A stretch of DNA of 64,000 nucleotides from Actinomadura sp. NBRC 104412 (GCF_030269515.1 NZ_BSTM01000032.1:16788-80787); one strand, 5' to 3'; counted from the stretch's first letter, positions 1 through 11,037 are shown. Notes: generated from the sequence alone by a model not told the origin. Numbers and translations: made by a program.

Positions 1-2056
1 CGGTGGGTTCGGCGACCGCCTCCAGCGTCCCCGACCTGGACTGGACGCGGACGGCGTCGCCCTCGGCGATGCCCAGGCGGGTCGCGTCCGACGGGTTGAG
101 CTGGAGCGTGCAGGTGTTCGAGCCGCGCACCAGCTCGGGGACGTTGTGCATCCAGCTGTTGTTGGAACGCAGGTGGCGGCGGCCGATCAGGAGCATCCGG
201 TCCGGGCCGTCCGGAGGGGAGTCGAGCGCGGCCAGGAGGCGGTCGGCGTCGGCGGCGAACGACGGCGGGCACAGCTCGATCCGGCCCGAGGCGGTGCACA
301 GCACCTCGTCCAGCCGTGGCTTGAGGGGGCCCAGGTCGAGCCCGTGCGGGTGTTCGGTGCGCAGGCGCGCCAGGGTCAGGCCGGACGGGTCGGCGCCGAA
401 GCCGTCGCCGTACGGGCCGAGGCGCAGCATCATGTCGAGGCGCTGCTCGGTCGTGGAGGTGTTGCCGCCGTTCAGCAGCATCTTGCGCAACTCGTCCGGC
501 TCCCGGCCGTGGACGGGCGACCCCGGCGCCGCGACCGCCTTGCCCAGCGTGGACCTGATGATCATCTCGTCCAGGGCGGCGGGGTCGCCGTCCACCCCGG
601 AGGCGATGACGGCGAGACGGGCCAGGATCTCCGCCTCCGTGGGACGCCCCTCCGGCGGCGGCACGACGGGTGGCGAGTACCGCACGTAGTTGCGGACGGC
701 CAGGGGAAGCAGCGCCAGGTCGTAGTGCGGGGTCTCGGCCGGGCGGGGCGGCGGCAGCACCACGTCGGCGTGCCGGGTGGTCTCGTTGAGGTACGGGTCG
801 ACGCTGACCATGAACTCCAGGCCGTCCAGCGCCGCGTCCAGCCGGGTGCCGTTCGGGACGGACAGCACCGGGTTGCCGCCGATGGTGATCAGCGCCCTGA
901 TCCGGCCCTCGCCCGGCGTGTCGATCTCGTCGGCCAGCGTGGCGACGGGAAGCTCGCCGTTGACCTCGGGCAGGCCGCGGACGCGGCTGCGCCACCGTCC
1001 CGTGGTGAACGGGCGCCTGCGCCGGTAGGTGGCCGTGTGCGCGGCGCGCGGGAACATGGCGCCGCCGGGACGGTCCAGGTTGCCGGTCAGGACGTTGAGG
1101 ACGTCGATGAGCCAGCTGTTGAGCGTCCCGTACGCCTGGGTGCAGGTGCCGATGCGCCCGTACACGGCCGCGGAGGGGGCGGCGGCCAGCTCCCGGGCCA
1201 TGCGCCGGATGACCGGCGCGGGGATGCCGGTCACGGGCGCGACCCGCTCGGGGGTGAAGCCGACGGCGAGGGCGCGCAGGTCGTCCAGGCCCAGGACGCG
1301 CCCGGCGAGATGGTCGGGCTCGTCGGCGATGTCCTCGTCGAACAGCGTGCGCACCAGCGCCATCAGCAGATAGGCGTCGGTGCCCGGCCGGATGAAGACG
1401 TGCTCGTCGGCGAGGTCGGCGGTGCGGGTCCGGCGCGGGTCGACGACCACGACCTTGCCGCCGCGCTCCCGGATGGCCTTGAGACGCCCGGGGAAGTCGG
1501 GTGCCGAGCACAGGCTGCCGTTGGACTCCAGGGGGTTGGCCCCGAGCATCAGCAGGTGCGCGGTGCGGTCGAGGTCGGGCACCGGGATCGCCAGCGGGTC
1601 GCCGAACATGTAGCCGCTGCTGACGTGCTTCGGCATCTGGTCGGCGGTGCTGGCGGTGTAGACGTTCCGGGTACCGAGCGCCTTGATGATGGCCGCGCCG
1701 TAGAGAGGCCCCGCCATCGAGTGCGCCGCCGGGTTGCCGAGGTAGACGGCGACGGCGTCCCTGCCGTGCCGCTCGATGACGTCGTGCAGCCGTTCCCGGA
1801 CGACGGCGAACGCGTCGTCCCAGTTCGCCGCCGGTACGTGCGTGCCGCCGTCCCGGACGAGCGGTTCCCCCAACCGGTCGGGGTCCGCGTCGAGACGGCC
1901 GAGCGTGGCGCCCTTGGGGCAGATGAATCCACGGCTCAGGGGGTCGTCGCGGTCGCCGCGCACGCCGGTGATCGTGCCGGAGTCGTCAAGGGTGAGTTCA
2001 AGGCCGCAGAGGGCTTCGCAGAGAGGACAGGTGCGGTACGCCGTGCGGCTGCCCAT
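1..2056 (-). CDS. molybdopterin-dependent oxidoreductase, partial (C-terminus off the window)
   Basis: This is a member of the large molybdenum/tungsten bis-MGD oxidoreductase family (formate dehydrogenase H / nitrate reductase-like), a redox enzyme carrying an Fe-S cluster and Mo cofactor. The N-terminus has the 4Fe-4S motif C10-x2-C13-x3-C17-x28-C46, followed by an MGD-binding region with NPLESNGS and a VVVVDPRRTRTA stretch. About 685 residues are present and the protein continues beyond base 1. The ATG at 2056 has AAGGAG about 6 bases upstream. No Sec or Cys is obvious at the usual Mo-ligand site; the region reads TASTADQMPKH, so the Asp may be the ligand. It lies downstream of katG behind a terminator hairpin, so it is probably separately transcribed. 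The substrate cannot be told from sequence. Confidence 0.88.
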   Translation of the reverse strand, partial: MGSRTAYRTCPLCEALCGLELTLDDSGTITGVRGDRDDPLSRGFICPKGATLGRLDADPDRLGEPLVRDGGTHVPAANWDDAFAVVRERLHDVIERHGRDAVAVYLGNPAAHSMAGPLYGAAIIKALGTRNVYTASTADQMPKHVSSGYMFGDPLAIPVPDLDRTAHLLMLGANPLESNGSLCSAPDFPGRLKAIRERGGKVVVVDPRRTRTADLADEHVFIRPGTDAYLLMALVRTLFDEDIADEPDHLAGRVLGLDDLRALAVGFTPERVAPVTGIPAPVIRRMARELAAAPSAAVYGRIGTCTQAYGTLNSWLIDVLNVLTGNLDRPGGAMFPRAAHTATYRRRRPFTTGRWRSRVRGLPEVNGELPVATLADEIDTPGEGRIRALITIGGNPVLSVPNGTRLDAALDGLEFMVSVDPYLNETTRHADVVLPPPRPAETPHYDLALLPLAVRNYVRYSPPVVPPPEGRPTEAEILARLAVIASGVDGDPAALDEMIIRSTLGKAVAAPGSPVHGREPDELRKMLLNGGNTSTTEQRLDMMLRLGPYGDGFGADPSGLTLARLRTEHPHGLDLGPLKPRLDEVLCTASGRIELCPPSFAADADRLLAALDSPPDGPDRMLLIGRRHLRSNNSWMHNVPELVRGSNTCTLQLNPSDATRLGIAEGDAVRVQSRSGTLEAVAEPT

Positions 2057-2137
2057 CGAAACTCCTTGTCAGCGAGACCGAACCCATGATGACCCCGTTC
2101 ACCGGGAAGCGCCAAGACCGGGTCCGGCCGCACGGCA

Positions 2138-2167
2138 AGGGCCCCCGCCCTGATGGACGGGGGCCCT
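2138..2167 (-). terminator. stem-loop terminator after katG
   Basis: AGGGCCCCCG (2138-2147) and CGGGGGCCCT (2158-2167) form a perfect 10-bp stem with a 10-base loop. It lies between the katG stop and the start of the molybdopterin oxidoreductase, both on the minus strand. There is no U-tract, as is common in actinomycetes. Confidence 0.7.
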
Positions 2168-2237
2168 CCGCACTTCAGAGACCGGACCGGGGGTCCGGCG
2201 AGGGGCTCCGCTATCGGATCCCCGGGTCAGGCCAGGG

Positions 2238-4460
<2,223 letters not shown>

Positions 4461-4558
4461 GGGAATCCTTCCGGGACTCGTGGTACGAGATCGATAGGAC
4501 GAGATGGTTGGGAACTGTGTGTGCTGTGAGAGCGTGTGCTGTGAGGCGGGGCGCAGGC

Positions 4559-4714
4559 TCAGGGGCCGGTCGGACGGGTGGTCCGGCCGGTGCCGGGACC
4601 GGCCGCCGCCCGGTGCCCCGTACGGGGTGACGGAGGCCGGGGGCCGATGCCCGGCGAGTGCTCGTCGCTGGGTGCGGCGGCGCCGGCATCGTCGGTGGTA
4701 CGCCGTTCGCCCAT
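4559..4714 (-). CDS. possible 51-aa small protein between furA and katG
   Basis: A short open frame starts at an ATG (4714) with a very strong Shine-Dalgarno AAGGAGGA about 7 bases upstream, itself preceded by a second AAGGAGG. The product is Arg/Pro/Gly-rich and low-complexity (starts MGERRTTDDAGAAAPSD), with no transmembrane segment, no recognisable domain and a basic tail; it would be disordered. It stops 98 bp before katG. The strong ribosome site argues for translation, but composition alone does not. It could act as a leader peptide or be a remnant. I do not recognise it. Confidence 0.35.
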   Translation of the reverse strand: MGERRTTDDAGAAAPSDEHSPGIGPRPPSPRTGHRAAAGPGTGRTTRPTGP

Positions 4715-4741
4715 GCGCGATTCCTCCTTGTCCTCCTTGCT

Positions 4742-4849
4742 CCGTGCCGCTGTCTCCGTGCCGCTGTCTCCGTGCCGCTGTCTCCGTGCCGCTGTCTCCG
4801 TGCCGCTGTCTCCGTGCCGCTGTCTCCGTGCCGCTGTCTCCGTGCCGCT
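4742..4849. repeat. 14-bp tandem repeat, 8 copies, in the furA-katG gap
   Basis: On the plus strand CCGTGCCGCTGTCT repeats with exact 14-bp period. The ten-base core starts at 4742, 4756, 4770, 4784, 4798, 4812, 4826 and 4840, and the copies are identical. On the transcribed strand the unit reads AGCGGCACGGAGAC. Because 14 is not a multiple of 3, all frames stay open across it, so open frames there are not evidence of a gene. It ends just upstream of the double Shine-Dalgarno of the 51-aa frame. Confidence 0.95.
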
Positions 4850-4874
4850 CGGTGATTCCGGATCGGCTCGCCGG

Positions 4875-5393
4875 TCAGCGGGCCGGTGGCGGCGGATCCG
4901 CGGCGGCGTCTCCGCCGGACCGGTCGCCGGCCGCGATGGGGGCCTCGCCCGGCGGGCCGCCGGAGGCGTCCGGACGGCAGTCCGGGCACAACCCCCAGAA
5001 CGTGACGTCGGCCTCGTCGACCAGGTATCCGGCGTCGTCAACCGGGTCCAGGCAGGGCGGATGGCCCACGACGCAGTCGACGTCCTTGACCGCTCCGCAG
5101 CTCCGGCACACCAGGTGGTGATGGTTGTCGCCGACGCGCCCCTCGAACCTGGCCGGGCTGCCGGCGGGTTCGATGCGCCGTACGAGGCCGGCGGCGGTGA
5201 GCGCGTGCAGGGCCTCGTACACGGCCTGGAGGGAGATGTGGCCCACGCGCTCGCGCACCCCGGCGGCGATCGCCTCGACACCGAGGTGGTCGCCGTCCCG
5301 CACGGTCTCGAGCAGCGCGACGCGGGCGGCCGTCACCCTCAGGCCGGCACCGCGCAGCTCGTCGGCGACGGTCGGGGACTCGGACGCGGTCAT
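4875..5393 (-). CDS. furA: FurA-type ferric uptake/peroxide-stress repressor
   Basis: Fur-family metalloregulator of about 172 aa. The winged-helix N-terminus (GAGLRVTAARVALLETV) is followed by a dimerisation domain with the metal-binding cluster GDNHHHLVCRSCG and a second Cys pair, CPDC. The last 30 residues are a low-complexity Gly/Asp/Pro extension. In actinobacteria FurA represses its own operon with katG and is released by peroxide. I chose the ATG at 5393; an in-frame TTG at 5402 would add three residues. Shine-Dalgarno pairing is weak, and known mycobacterial furA transcripts are leaderless, so the same may hold here. It is upstream of katG on the same strand. Confidence 0.92.
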   Translation of the reverse strand: MTASESPTVADELRGAGLRVTAARVALLETVRDGDHLGVEAIAAGVRERVGHISLQAVYEALHALTAAGLVRRIEPAGSPARFEGRVGDNHHHLVCRSCGAVKDVDCVVGHPPCLDPVDDAGYLVDEADVTFWGLCPDCRPDASGGPPGEAPIAAGDRSGGDAAADPPPPAR

Positions 5394-5455
5394 GGCGACC
5401 AACCTACAGCCATAAACGCGAATGATTCAAGACAACGAACGATGCAAGTCTTGTT
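5394..5455 (-). promoter_or_regulatory. AT-rich furA promoter/operator region
   Basis: This is an unusually AT-rich stretch immediately upstream of furA. It contains an inverted repeat CAAGAC (5428-5433) / GTCTTG (5448-5453). Reading on the minus strand it offers TTGTCTTGA and TATGGC elements close to the start codon. FurA autoregulation through such an AT-rich site is known for the family; the exact box is inferred. Confidence 0.5.
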
Positions 5456-5624
5456 AGACCGGCTGTCGAGGCCCGAGCGCGCGGCTCGCCGGCGGCTGAG
5501 GCCGCACCCGGCCTCTCACCAGTGCGAACGGCGTACGAACCCAGCCATCGCGGTGTGCATCTGAACAGGCGGAATCAGCCGGGACGGACCGGGCGAACGG
5601 GTCCGGCCGTGAAGGGAAGCCGCC

Positions 5625-6761
5625 ATGCGACAGGTACATCCTCAGGCCCGGAGCGGCCGACGCGGACCCGTTCTCGGGGCGGTGCTGGCGATCGTGTCCG
5701 GGACGGTGCTCCTCGTGGGCGGGGTGCTGGTGACCGTCACGGTCGGGGGCAAGGGCCTGGTCCCCGGCGGCTCGGGCGGCACGGGGGACGAGCCGCCCAA
5801 GCGGCCGTTCACGGTCGCCTTCGGCGGCGACGTCCATTTCGAGGGCATGCTGCGGGCGCGGCTCGACTCCGCTCCGGACACCGCGCTCGGGCCGGTGGCG
5901 GGGCAGCTCAAGCGCGCCGACCTCGCGATGGTCAACCTGGAGACGGCGATCACCGAAGGCGGGACGCCCGCACCCAAGCAGTTCACGTTCCGGGCCCCGC
6001 CGACCGCGTTCCGCGTGCTGAAATCGGCCGGGGTGGACGTGGTCACGATGGCCAACAACCACGGCATGGACTTCGGCGATGTCGGCCTGCGCGACTCCCT
6101 GGCGGCCGGCAGGCAGGCCGGGATGCCGCTCGTGGGCATCGGACGCAACGCCGCCGAGGCGTACAGGCCCTATGTGACCAGGGTGAACGGTGCCAAGGTC
6201 GCGGTGATCGGCGCTACCCAGGTGCTGGACGACAACCTGATCCAGGCGTGGACCGCCACCGACGCCAAGGCGGGCCTCGCCTCGGCGAAGAACGCGCCGC
6301 GCCTCGTCCAGGCCGTCCGGGAGGCACGCAAGGACGCGGACGTGGTGATCGTCAACCTGCACTGGGGGCAGGAGCTGAACCAGTGCGCCACCCCCGTCCA
6401 GCGGGGGCTCGCGGCTCAGCTCGCCGACGCGGGCGCGGACGCCATCGTCGGCAGCCACGCGCATGTGCTCCAGGCCGGCGGCTACCTCAAGCGCTCCTAC
6501 GTCCATTACGGGCTCGGCAACTTCGTCTTCTACACCTCCGGCGGGCGTACCGCCGAGAGCGGGGTGCTGACGCTCACCTTCGACCCGAGGACGCCGGGGA
6601 AGGGACAGGGCGCCACCGGCCGGGTCCGGAAGGCCGACTGGGCACCCGCCGTGATCAGCGGCGGCGTCCCGCGCCCGCTGGCCGGTGCGGAGGCGGAGCA
6701 GGCACGGAGCCGGTGGGAGGCGCTGCGGAGCTGTGCCGACGTGCGTCCCAACCCCGCTTAG
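5625..6761 (+). CDS. CapA-family metallophosphoesterase-like protein, copy 1
   Basis: Membrane-anchored or secreted protein of 378 aa in the CapA (poly-gamma-glutamate synthesis accessory, calcineurin-like fold) family. An N-terminal hydrophobic segment (about residues 17-40) is followed by the CapA domain from about residue 60. Visible motifs are FGGDVHFEG, MVNLETAIT, MANNHGMDFGD and GSHAHVLQ, which supply the metal-binding Asp, Asn and His residues. The ATG at 5625 has AAGGGAAG 6 bases upstream. It is very similar along its length to the next gene, so the pair is a tandem duplication. No capB/capC is nearby, so polyglutamate synthesis is not implied. The substrate is unknown. Confidence 0.9.
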   Translation: MRQVHPQARSGRRGPVLGAVLAIVSGTVLLVGGVLVTVTVGGKGLVPGGSGGTGDEPPKRPFTVAFGGDVHFEGMLRARLDSAPDTALGPVAGQLKRADLAMVNLETAITEGGTPAPKQFTFRAPPTAFRVLKSAGVDVVTMANNHGMDFGDVGLRDSLAAGRQAGMPLVGIGRNAAEAYRPYVTRVNGAKVAVIGATQVLDDNLIQAWTATDAKAGLASAKNAPRLVQAVREARKDADVVIVNLHWGQELNQCATPVQRGLAAQLADAGADAIVGSHAHVLQAGGYLKRSYVHYGLGNFVFYTSGGRTAESGVLTLTFDPRTPGKGQGATGRVRKADWAPAVISGGVPRPLAGAEAEQARSRWEALRSCADVRPNPA

Positions 6762-6887
6762 GGCGCCGGTGGGATGTTTCACGTGGATCCGGCTGCACGA
6801 TCACCGGCGGTAACGAATGGGCGGGATTCGACGGGTACGTGAGCGATGCGTGGCATGCTATCCCGAGCGATGACGAGGGGGCTCGGG

Positions 6888-7985
6888 ATGCGCAGGACGA
6901 CGATCGTGGCGACCGCGCTCGCCGGGATGATCAGCATGGCGCTGGCCACGGGCGGGTGTGGCCTCATCGGCTCCGGTGACCCCGAGGCCGAGGGCGCCAC
7001 GGGCGCGCCCAAGGCCGCGTCCCCGGGCACGCCCGCCCCGTCGACGCCGGCCAAGCAGCCGATCCTGGTCGCGTTCGGGGGGGACGTCCATTTCGAGGGC
7101 ATCCTGCGTCCCCGGCTGGCCAGCCCCTCGACCGCGCTCGGCCCGATCGCCCGGACGCTGCGCGCCGCCGACCTCGCGATGGTCAACCTGGAGACCGCGA
7201 TCACGACGGGTGGTACGCCCGCGCCGGGCAAACAGTTCACCTTTCGCGCGCCGCCGTCGGCGTTCACCGCCCTCAAGGCCGCGGGCGTGGACGTGGTGTC
7301 CATGGCCAACAACCACGGCATGGACTACATGGAGTCCGGGCTGCGCGACTCGCTCAGAGCGATCAAGGCCAGCAGGTTCCCGACCGTGGGCATCGGACGC
7401 AACGCCGCTGAGGCGTACCGCCCGTACCGCGTCACCGTGAAGGGCAACCGGCTCGCGATCGTCGGCGCCACCCAGGTGCTGGACGACCATCTGATCCCGG
7501 CCTGGACCGCGACCGACTCCAAGCCCGGGCTGGCCTCGGCCAAGAACGTCGAGCGGATGGTGCAGGCCGTACGGGACGCCCGCCAGGGCGCCGACGTGGT
7601 GATCGTCCACCTGCACTGGGGACAGGAGCTGGCGACCTGCCCGCTGCCCCGGCAGCAGGACCTGGCCAGGCGCCTGGCCGAGGCGGGCGCGGACGTGATC
7701 GTCGGCGGGCACGCGCACGTCCCGCAGGGCGGCGGCTACCTCAACGACGTCTACGTCCACTACGGGCTGGGCAACTTCGTCTTCTACTCGGCCAACGGGC
7801 CGACCGCGAACTCCGGCGTCCTCCTCCTGCGCATCCAGGACGGCAAGGTCACCGCCGACAGGTGGAGGCCCGCCCGCATCTCCGGCGGCCTTCCCCGCCT
7901 CCTCACCGGCTCGGCAGGCGCCGCCGAGCTCCGCCGCTGGAAGTCGCTGCGAGGCTGCACCGGCCTGTCCGCCCGCCCCGCCTGA
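6888..7985 (+). CDS. CapA-family lipoprotein, copy 2
   Basis: Paralogue of the preceding gene, 365 aa. It begins with a lipoprotein signal peptide (MRRTTIVATALAGM, lipobox LATGGC), then a Pro/Ala linker and the CapA domain with FGGDVHFEG, MVNLETAIT, MANNHGMDYM and GGHAHVPQ. I chose the ATG at 6888 because it gives a clean lipoprotein signal and has GAGGGG about 9 bases upstream; ATGs at 6846 and 6870 only add a charged extension. The two copies are separated by 126 bp and differ mainly in anchoring: this one by lipid, the first by a transmembrane segment. Confidence 0.9.
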   Translation: MRRTTIVATALAGMISMALATGGCGLIGSGDPEAEGATGAPKAASPGTPAPSTPAKQPILVAFGGDVHFEGILRPRLASPSTALGPIARTLRAADLAMVNLETAITTGGTPAPGKQFTFRAPPSAFTALKAAGVDVVSMANNHGMDYMESGLRDSLRAIKASRFPTVGIGRNAAEAYRPYRVTVKGNRLAIVGATQVLDDHLIPAWTATDSKPGLASAKNVERMVQAVRDARQGADVVIVHLHWGQELATCPLPRQQDLARRLAEAGADVIVGGHAHVPQGGGYLNDVYVHYGLGNFVFYSANGPTANSGVLLLRIQDGKVTADRWRPARISGGLPRLLTGSAGAAELRRWKSLRGCTGLSARPA

Positions 7986-8125
7986 GAACCGCCCCTGACC
8001 GGCGAATCACATCCTGACCAGGGAGAACAAGCTCCCCAAACGGCCTGACATCTCTCGTTCCCGCGCGCGAATAACAGGCGGTGTCCCTACTGTGGCAAGC
8101 GACTGCGGCGACAAGAGGGGGAGCT

Positions 8126-8791
8126 ATGCCGCTGTACGGCGTGGACGTGGCCTCGTACCAGGGCGAACCGTCCTGGCCGAAGGTACACGCGTCCGGCATC
8201 CGGTTCGCCTTCAGCAAGGTGACCGAGGACACCGACTACACCAACCCGACCTGGACCCACAACCGCTCGAAGATGCCCGAACTCGGGGAGGACTTCCTGC
8301 CCGGCGCGTACCACTTCCTGCACGGAGGGAACGGCGCCGCCCAGGCCCGCCACTTCCTCTCCAAGGCCGGGAACGTGACCGGCTTCGCCGTGGCCCTCGA
8401 CGTCGAGGCGTCCGGGGCCGACGCCGACACCGCCCGCGACTGGGTGAACGAGGTCAAGGACCGCACCGGCGGCCACCCGGTGATCGGCTACTTCCCGCGC
8501 TGGTACTGGGAGCAGCAGGGCCGCCCCGACCTGTCGTTCTTCGACACCATCTGGCAGAGCCACTACGTGAACGGCTCGGGCTCGGCCGCCGACCTCTACA
8601 AGAAGGTCCCCGACTCGTGGTGGAAACCGTTCGGCGGCGAGCCCATCAGCATCCTCCAGTACTCCAGCAAGGCGTCCGTCCCGGGCATCTCCGGCCCCTG
8701 CGACGTCAACGCCTGCCGCGAAACCCTGACCGACCTGAAGGCCCTGGCCCTGGGCACCCGAGAGCCGCCACGGCCGGTGGCGGACGGCTGA
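8126..8791 (+). CDS. glycoside hydrolase family 25 (lysozyme-like)
   Basis: GH25 muramidase-type protein of 221 aa. The barrel starts YGVDVASYQG with the first catalytic-site Asp, and FAVALDVEASG carries the D-x-E pair of the active site. IGYFPRWYWEQQG and the ISILQYSS strand are typical of the family. No signal peptide is seen from the chosen ATG (8126, AGAGGGGGAG just upstream), so it either acts in the cytoplasm or leaves by a non-classical route; many actinomycete GH25 proteins of this size look the same. Expected activity is cleavage of the beta-1,4 bond between MurNAc and GlcNAc. Confidence 0.88.
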   Translation: MPLYGVDVASYQGEPSWPKVHASGIRFAFSKVTEDTDYTNPTWTHNRSKMPELGEDFLPGAYHFLHGGNGAAQARHFLSKAGNVTGFAVALDVEASGADADTARDWVNEVKDRTGGHPVIGYFPRWYWEQQGRPDLSFFDTIWQSHYVNGSGSAADLYKKVPDSWWKPFGGEPISILQYSSKASVPGISGPCDVNACRETLTDLKALALGTREPPRPVADG

Positions 8792-8946
8792 CGCTCGGCG
8801 ATCGGAATGCCTTCGACCTGAAAGTCCCCGCTGGCCGCCGACCGGAGGAGGCGAGGCACGAGGGACAGACGTGGGCAGAACGGTGACGGAGGTGGAACAG
8901 GTATCGATTGTGCAGGGCGGAGCTCGAGAAACGCGACAATAGGGGC

Positions 8947-9570
8947 GTGACCGAGCTCCTAACCCCACTTCGCCGCCGTCCCGTCCAGCGGCGCAGCGCC
9001 GAACGCGTCGAGCGGATGCTCGACGCCTGCGCGCAGATCCTCGACGAGGAGGGCTACGACGCCCTCACGACCACCCGCATCGCACGGCGCGCCGACGTGG
9101 CCATCGGCTCGCTGTACCAGTTCTTCCCCGGCAAGCGCGCGATCGCCCAGGCGCTCGCGCTGCGCAACCTGGAGCTCTTCGGGGAACGGGTGGCGCGGCG
9201 GCTGGCCGCGGGCGGGTTCGCGGACTGGACGGACACCGTCGGCACGATCATCGAGATCTACGTGGACATGCACCGCTCGGTCCCCGGCTTCCGCGAGCTG
9301 CGGTTCGGCGACATCGCGGACGTCCACCTGCTCGACTCCGCGCTGGAGAACAAATCCGTGGTCGCCGAACGCCTGCGCGCCCTGCTCGTGGAAACGTTCG
9401 CGGTCGGCGACACCGCCGAACTGGCCCGCGTACTGACCATCGCGGTCGAGGCCGGCGACGCCGTCCTCAAACTCGCCTTCCGCCGCGACCCCCGAGGCGA
9501 CCCGGAGATCGTCGCCGAGGCCAAACTCCTCGTCCACAGCTACCTGTCCCAATACCTAGCACGAACCTGA
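8947..9570 (+). CDS. TetR/AcrR-family transcriptional regulator
   Basis: 207-aa TetR-type repressor. The N-terminal helix-turn-helix region reads GYDALTTTRIARRADVAIG followed by SLYQFFPGKRAI, and the C-terminal ligand-binding part is variable. I chose the GTG at 8947, which starts just before the conserved N-terminus; a TTG at 8908 is possible. It is monocistronic, ending just before a gene-free stretch. The target is not evident: neither the GH25 gene nor the esterase beyond the gap is divergently arranged with it. Confidence 0.88.
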   Translation: MTELLTPLRRRPVQRRSAERVERMLDACAQILDEEGYDALTTTRIARRADVAIGSLYQFFPGKRAIAQALALRNLELFGERVARRLAAGGFADWTDTVGTIIEIYVDMHRSVPGFRELRFGDIADVHLLDSALENKSVVAERLRALLVETFAVGDTAELARVLTIAVEAGDAVLKLAFRRDPRGDPEIVAEAKLLVHSYLSQYLART

Positions 9571-9869
9571 CCCAACCCACCCACCCAGCGCCCCCCGCTC
9601 CCAGCAACGCCCGCCCGGCCCGCACATCGCCCGCCCCAAGGGCGCCCGGCCGTAGTGCGCCTGATCTCACGGCGCTCCACTACCGAGAGCCCGACTACGG
9701 CGCACCTGACCGCAGGTCGCCCGCTCGCGGGGGCGCCCGTGCCGCAGGGTGGTTGACCTCATGTATTCGTGCTGCCAGGTGGCCGGCGGCGGTGGGCCTT
9801 GTCGCGAGGTGATCGGGTTGGGCGTCGGGTGGTTGTGGGACCGGTCCTGGGGGTGGGCGTGCTGGGTGG
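9571..9869. other. 299-bp intergenic region, no gene seen
   Basis: Between the TetR gene and the 3' end of the esterase remnant. The left part is C-rich and the right part G-rich on the plus strand. It contains a loose inverted pair (CCGTAGTGCGCC and GACTACGGCGCAC near 9650-9706). No convincing coding frame was found. Confidence 0.6.
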
Positions 9870-10891
9870 TTAGTGGGAGGGGGCGGTGAAGGTGTCAAGG
9901 ATGGTTTTGGTGGCGTCGATGCGGGTGGTGGTGGAGCCGATGCCGAACGGGAGGCTTCCCGGCCAGGCGTGGCCTCCGCCCGTGACCGTGTAGAGGTCGA
10001 CGCGTACGCCGTCCCGGCAGCCGGGGTGGGTCAGCCTGGTGATCGGTCCCGTCGTGTGGTCGCTGCCCGTGCCGCAGCCGAAGGCGCGTGCCCAGCGGGT
10101 GGCGAGGTCCGGGACGGCGGGAAGGGTGAAGACGCCGTCGGTCGGCCGCATCCATGCGGGGATCTGGCGGCGGTCGCCGCCGAACGGCTCGCCGCCTCGG
10201 TACGGGACGATCCGGTCGGCCGTGCCATGGAACGCCACGATCGTGGTGGGCGGTGCCCCCTGCAGGGCCGGGTCAGGTTGAGGCCGGCGACGGGGGCGAC
10301 GCCCGCGAGCCGTCCGTCCAGGCCGCAGATCAGCGCGGTCGCGAGTCCGGCGCCGTTGGACATGCCGGTGGCGTACTCGCGCGAGGTGTCCACGCACAGG
10401 GTGCTTTCCAGGTGGTCGAGGAGGGTGCGGACGTACGCGATGTCCTCGGTGCCGTCCGGCATGCCGGGCAGTTTCCAGCCCCGGCGGACCGGGACGCTCT
10501 CGGGCTCCACGACGATGAAGCCACGGGCCGCCCCGGTGTCGGCCATCCGCCCGTACACGGCTTGCGTGAACGCGGTGGAGCGGAGCCCGTGGAAGTCGAG
10601 GATCAGCGGGGCGGGAGCGCGGCCATCGTCGTTCGGGCGCTTGAGCAGGTACGAGCGGCCGCCGAACGCGTACCGTCCGGATGCGCGTGGTGGCGTGGCG
10701 CGGCGGCAGCCCGCGCTGGGGGACGGCCGATGGCCCGTGGACGTCGGGGCCGCGCTGTCGGCGTTGGCGGGCTGCCTTTCCTGCCCGCTGGAACAGGCGG
10801 AGCCGACGAGTAAGAGCGTGGCGGCGGCCACTGCGGCGAGCGCGGTGCGGTGAGCGGCCGGGGAGGGACGGGCGATCACCGGGCGTCGCAT
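9870..10891 (-). pseudogene. PHB-depolymerase-like esterase lipoprotein, frameshifted
   Basis: Two minus-strand frames join into one alpha/beta-hydrolase esterase (LpqC / polyhydroxybutyrate depolymerase-like). The N-terminal half starts at ATG 10891 with a lipobox ending LLLVGSAC, then LILDFHG and the nucleophile elbow YATGMSNGAG. After GVAPVAGLNL (about 10262-10285) the reading moves to another frame, which carries TTIVAFHGTADRIVPYRGG and the catalytic GGGHAWPG. All three catalytic positions exist, but they are split between frames; the total span is not a multiple of three. It is a single indel at CCCTGCAGGGC: a recent pseudogene or a sequence error. Confidence 0.85.
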
Positions 10892-10950
10892 TCTCCGATC
10901 GTAAGGCGCTCCATGGCGATCGGGGCGCGTTCGCTCTGGCGCTCGGCTGC

Positions 10951-10977
10951 TTGACATGTTACGAAGTGATGTAAAGA
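10951..10977 (+). promoter_or_regulatory. promoter/operator ahead of the diiron protein gene
   Basis: TTGACA (10951-10956) is followed after 15 bp by TAAAGA (10972-10977). Within it, TTAC and GTAA flank an 8-bp centre (TTAC-N8-GTAA), a layout common in TetR-type operators. It lies about 60 bp upstream of the GTG of the ferritin-like gene and in the divergent gap with the esterase remnant. The spacing is shorter than ideal. Confidence 0.45.
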
Positions 10978-11037
10978 CCTGTGCGGCTCTCCACCCCCGG
11001 CGACGAAGGCGAGCCGACGCCCCATAGGAGGCCCCCC

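Noticed and set aside
146..2089. Long plus-strand open frame of 647 codons
   Set aside because: It is antisense to the molybdopterin oxidoreductase, whose Fe-S and MGD motifs are clear on the minus strand. High GC keeps opposite frames open.
4742..4849. CRISPR array
   Set aside because: The unit is 14 bp with no spacers; it is a simple tandem repeat.
4578..5564. Plus-strand frame of 328 codons across the 14-bp repeat
   Set aside because: It stays open because of the repeat, is antisense to furA and has no ribosome site or motif.
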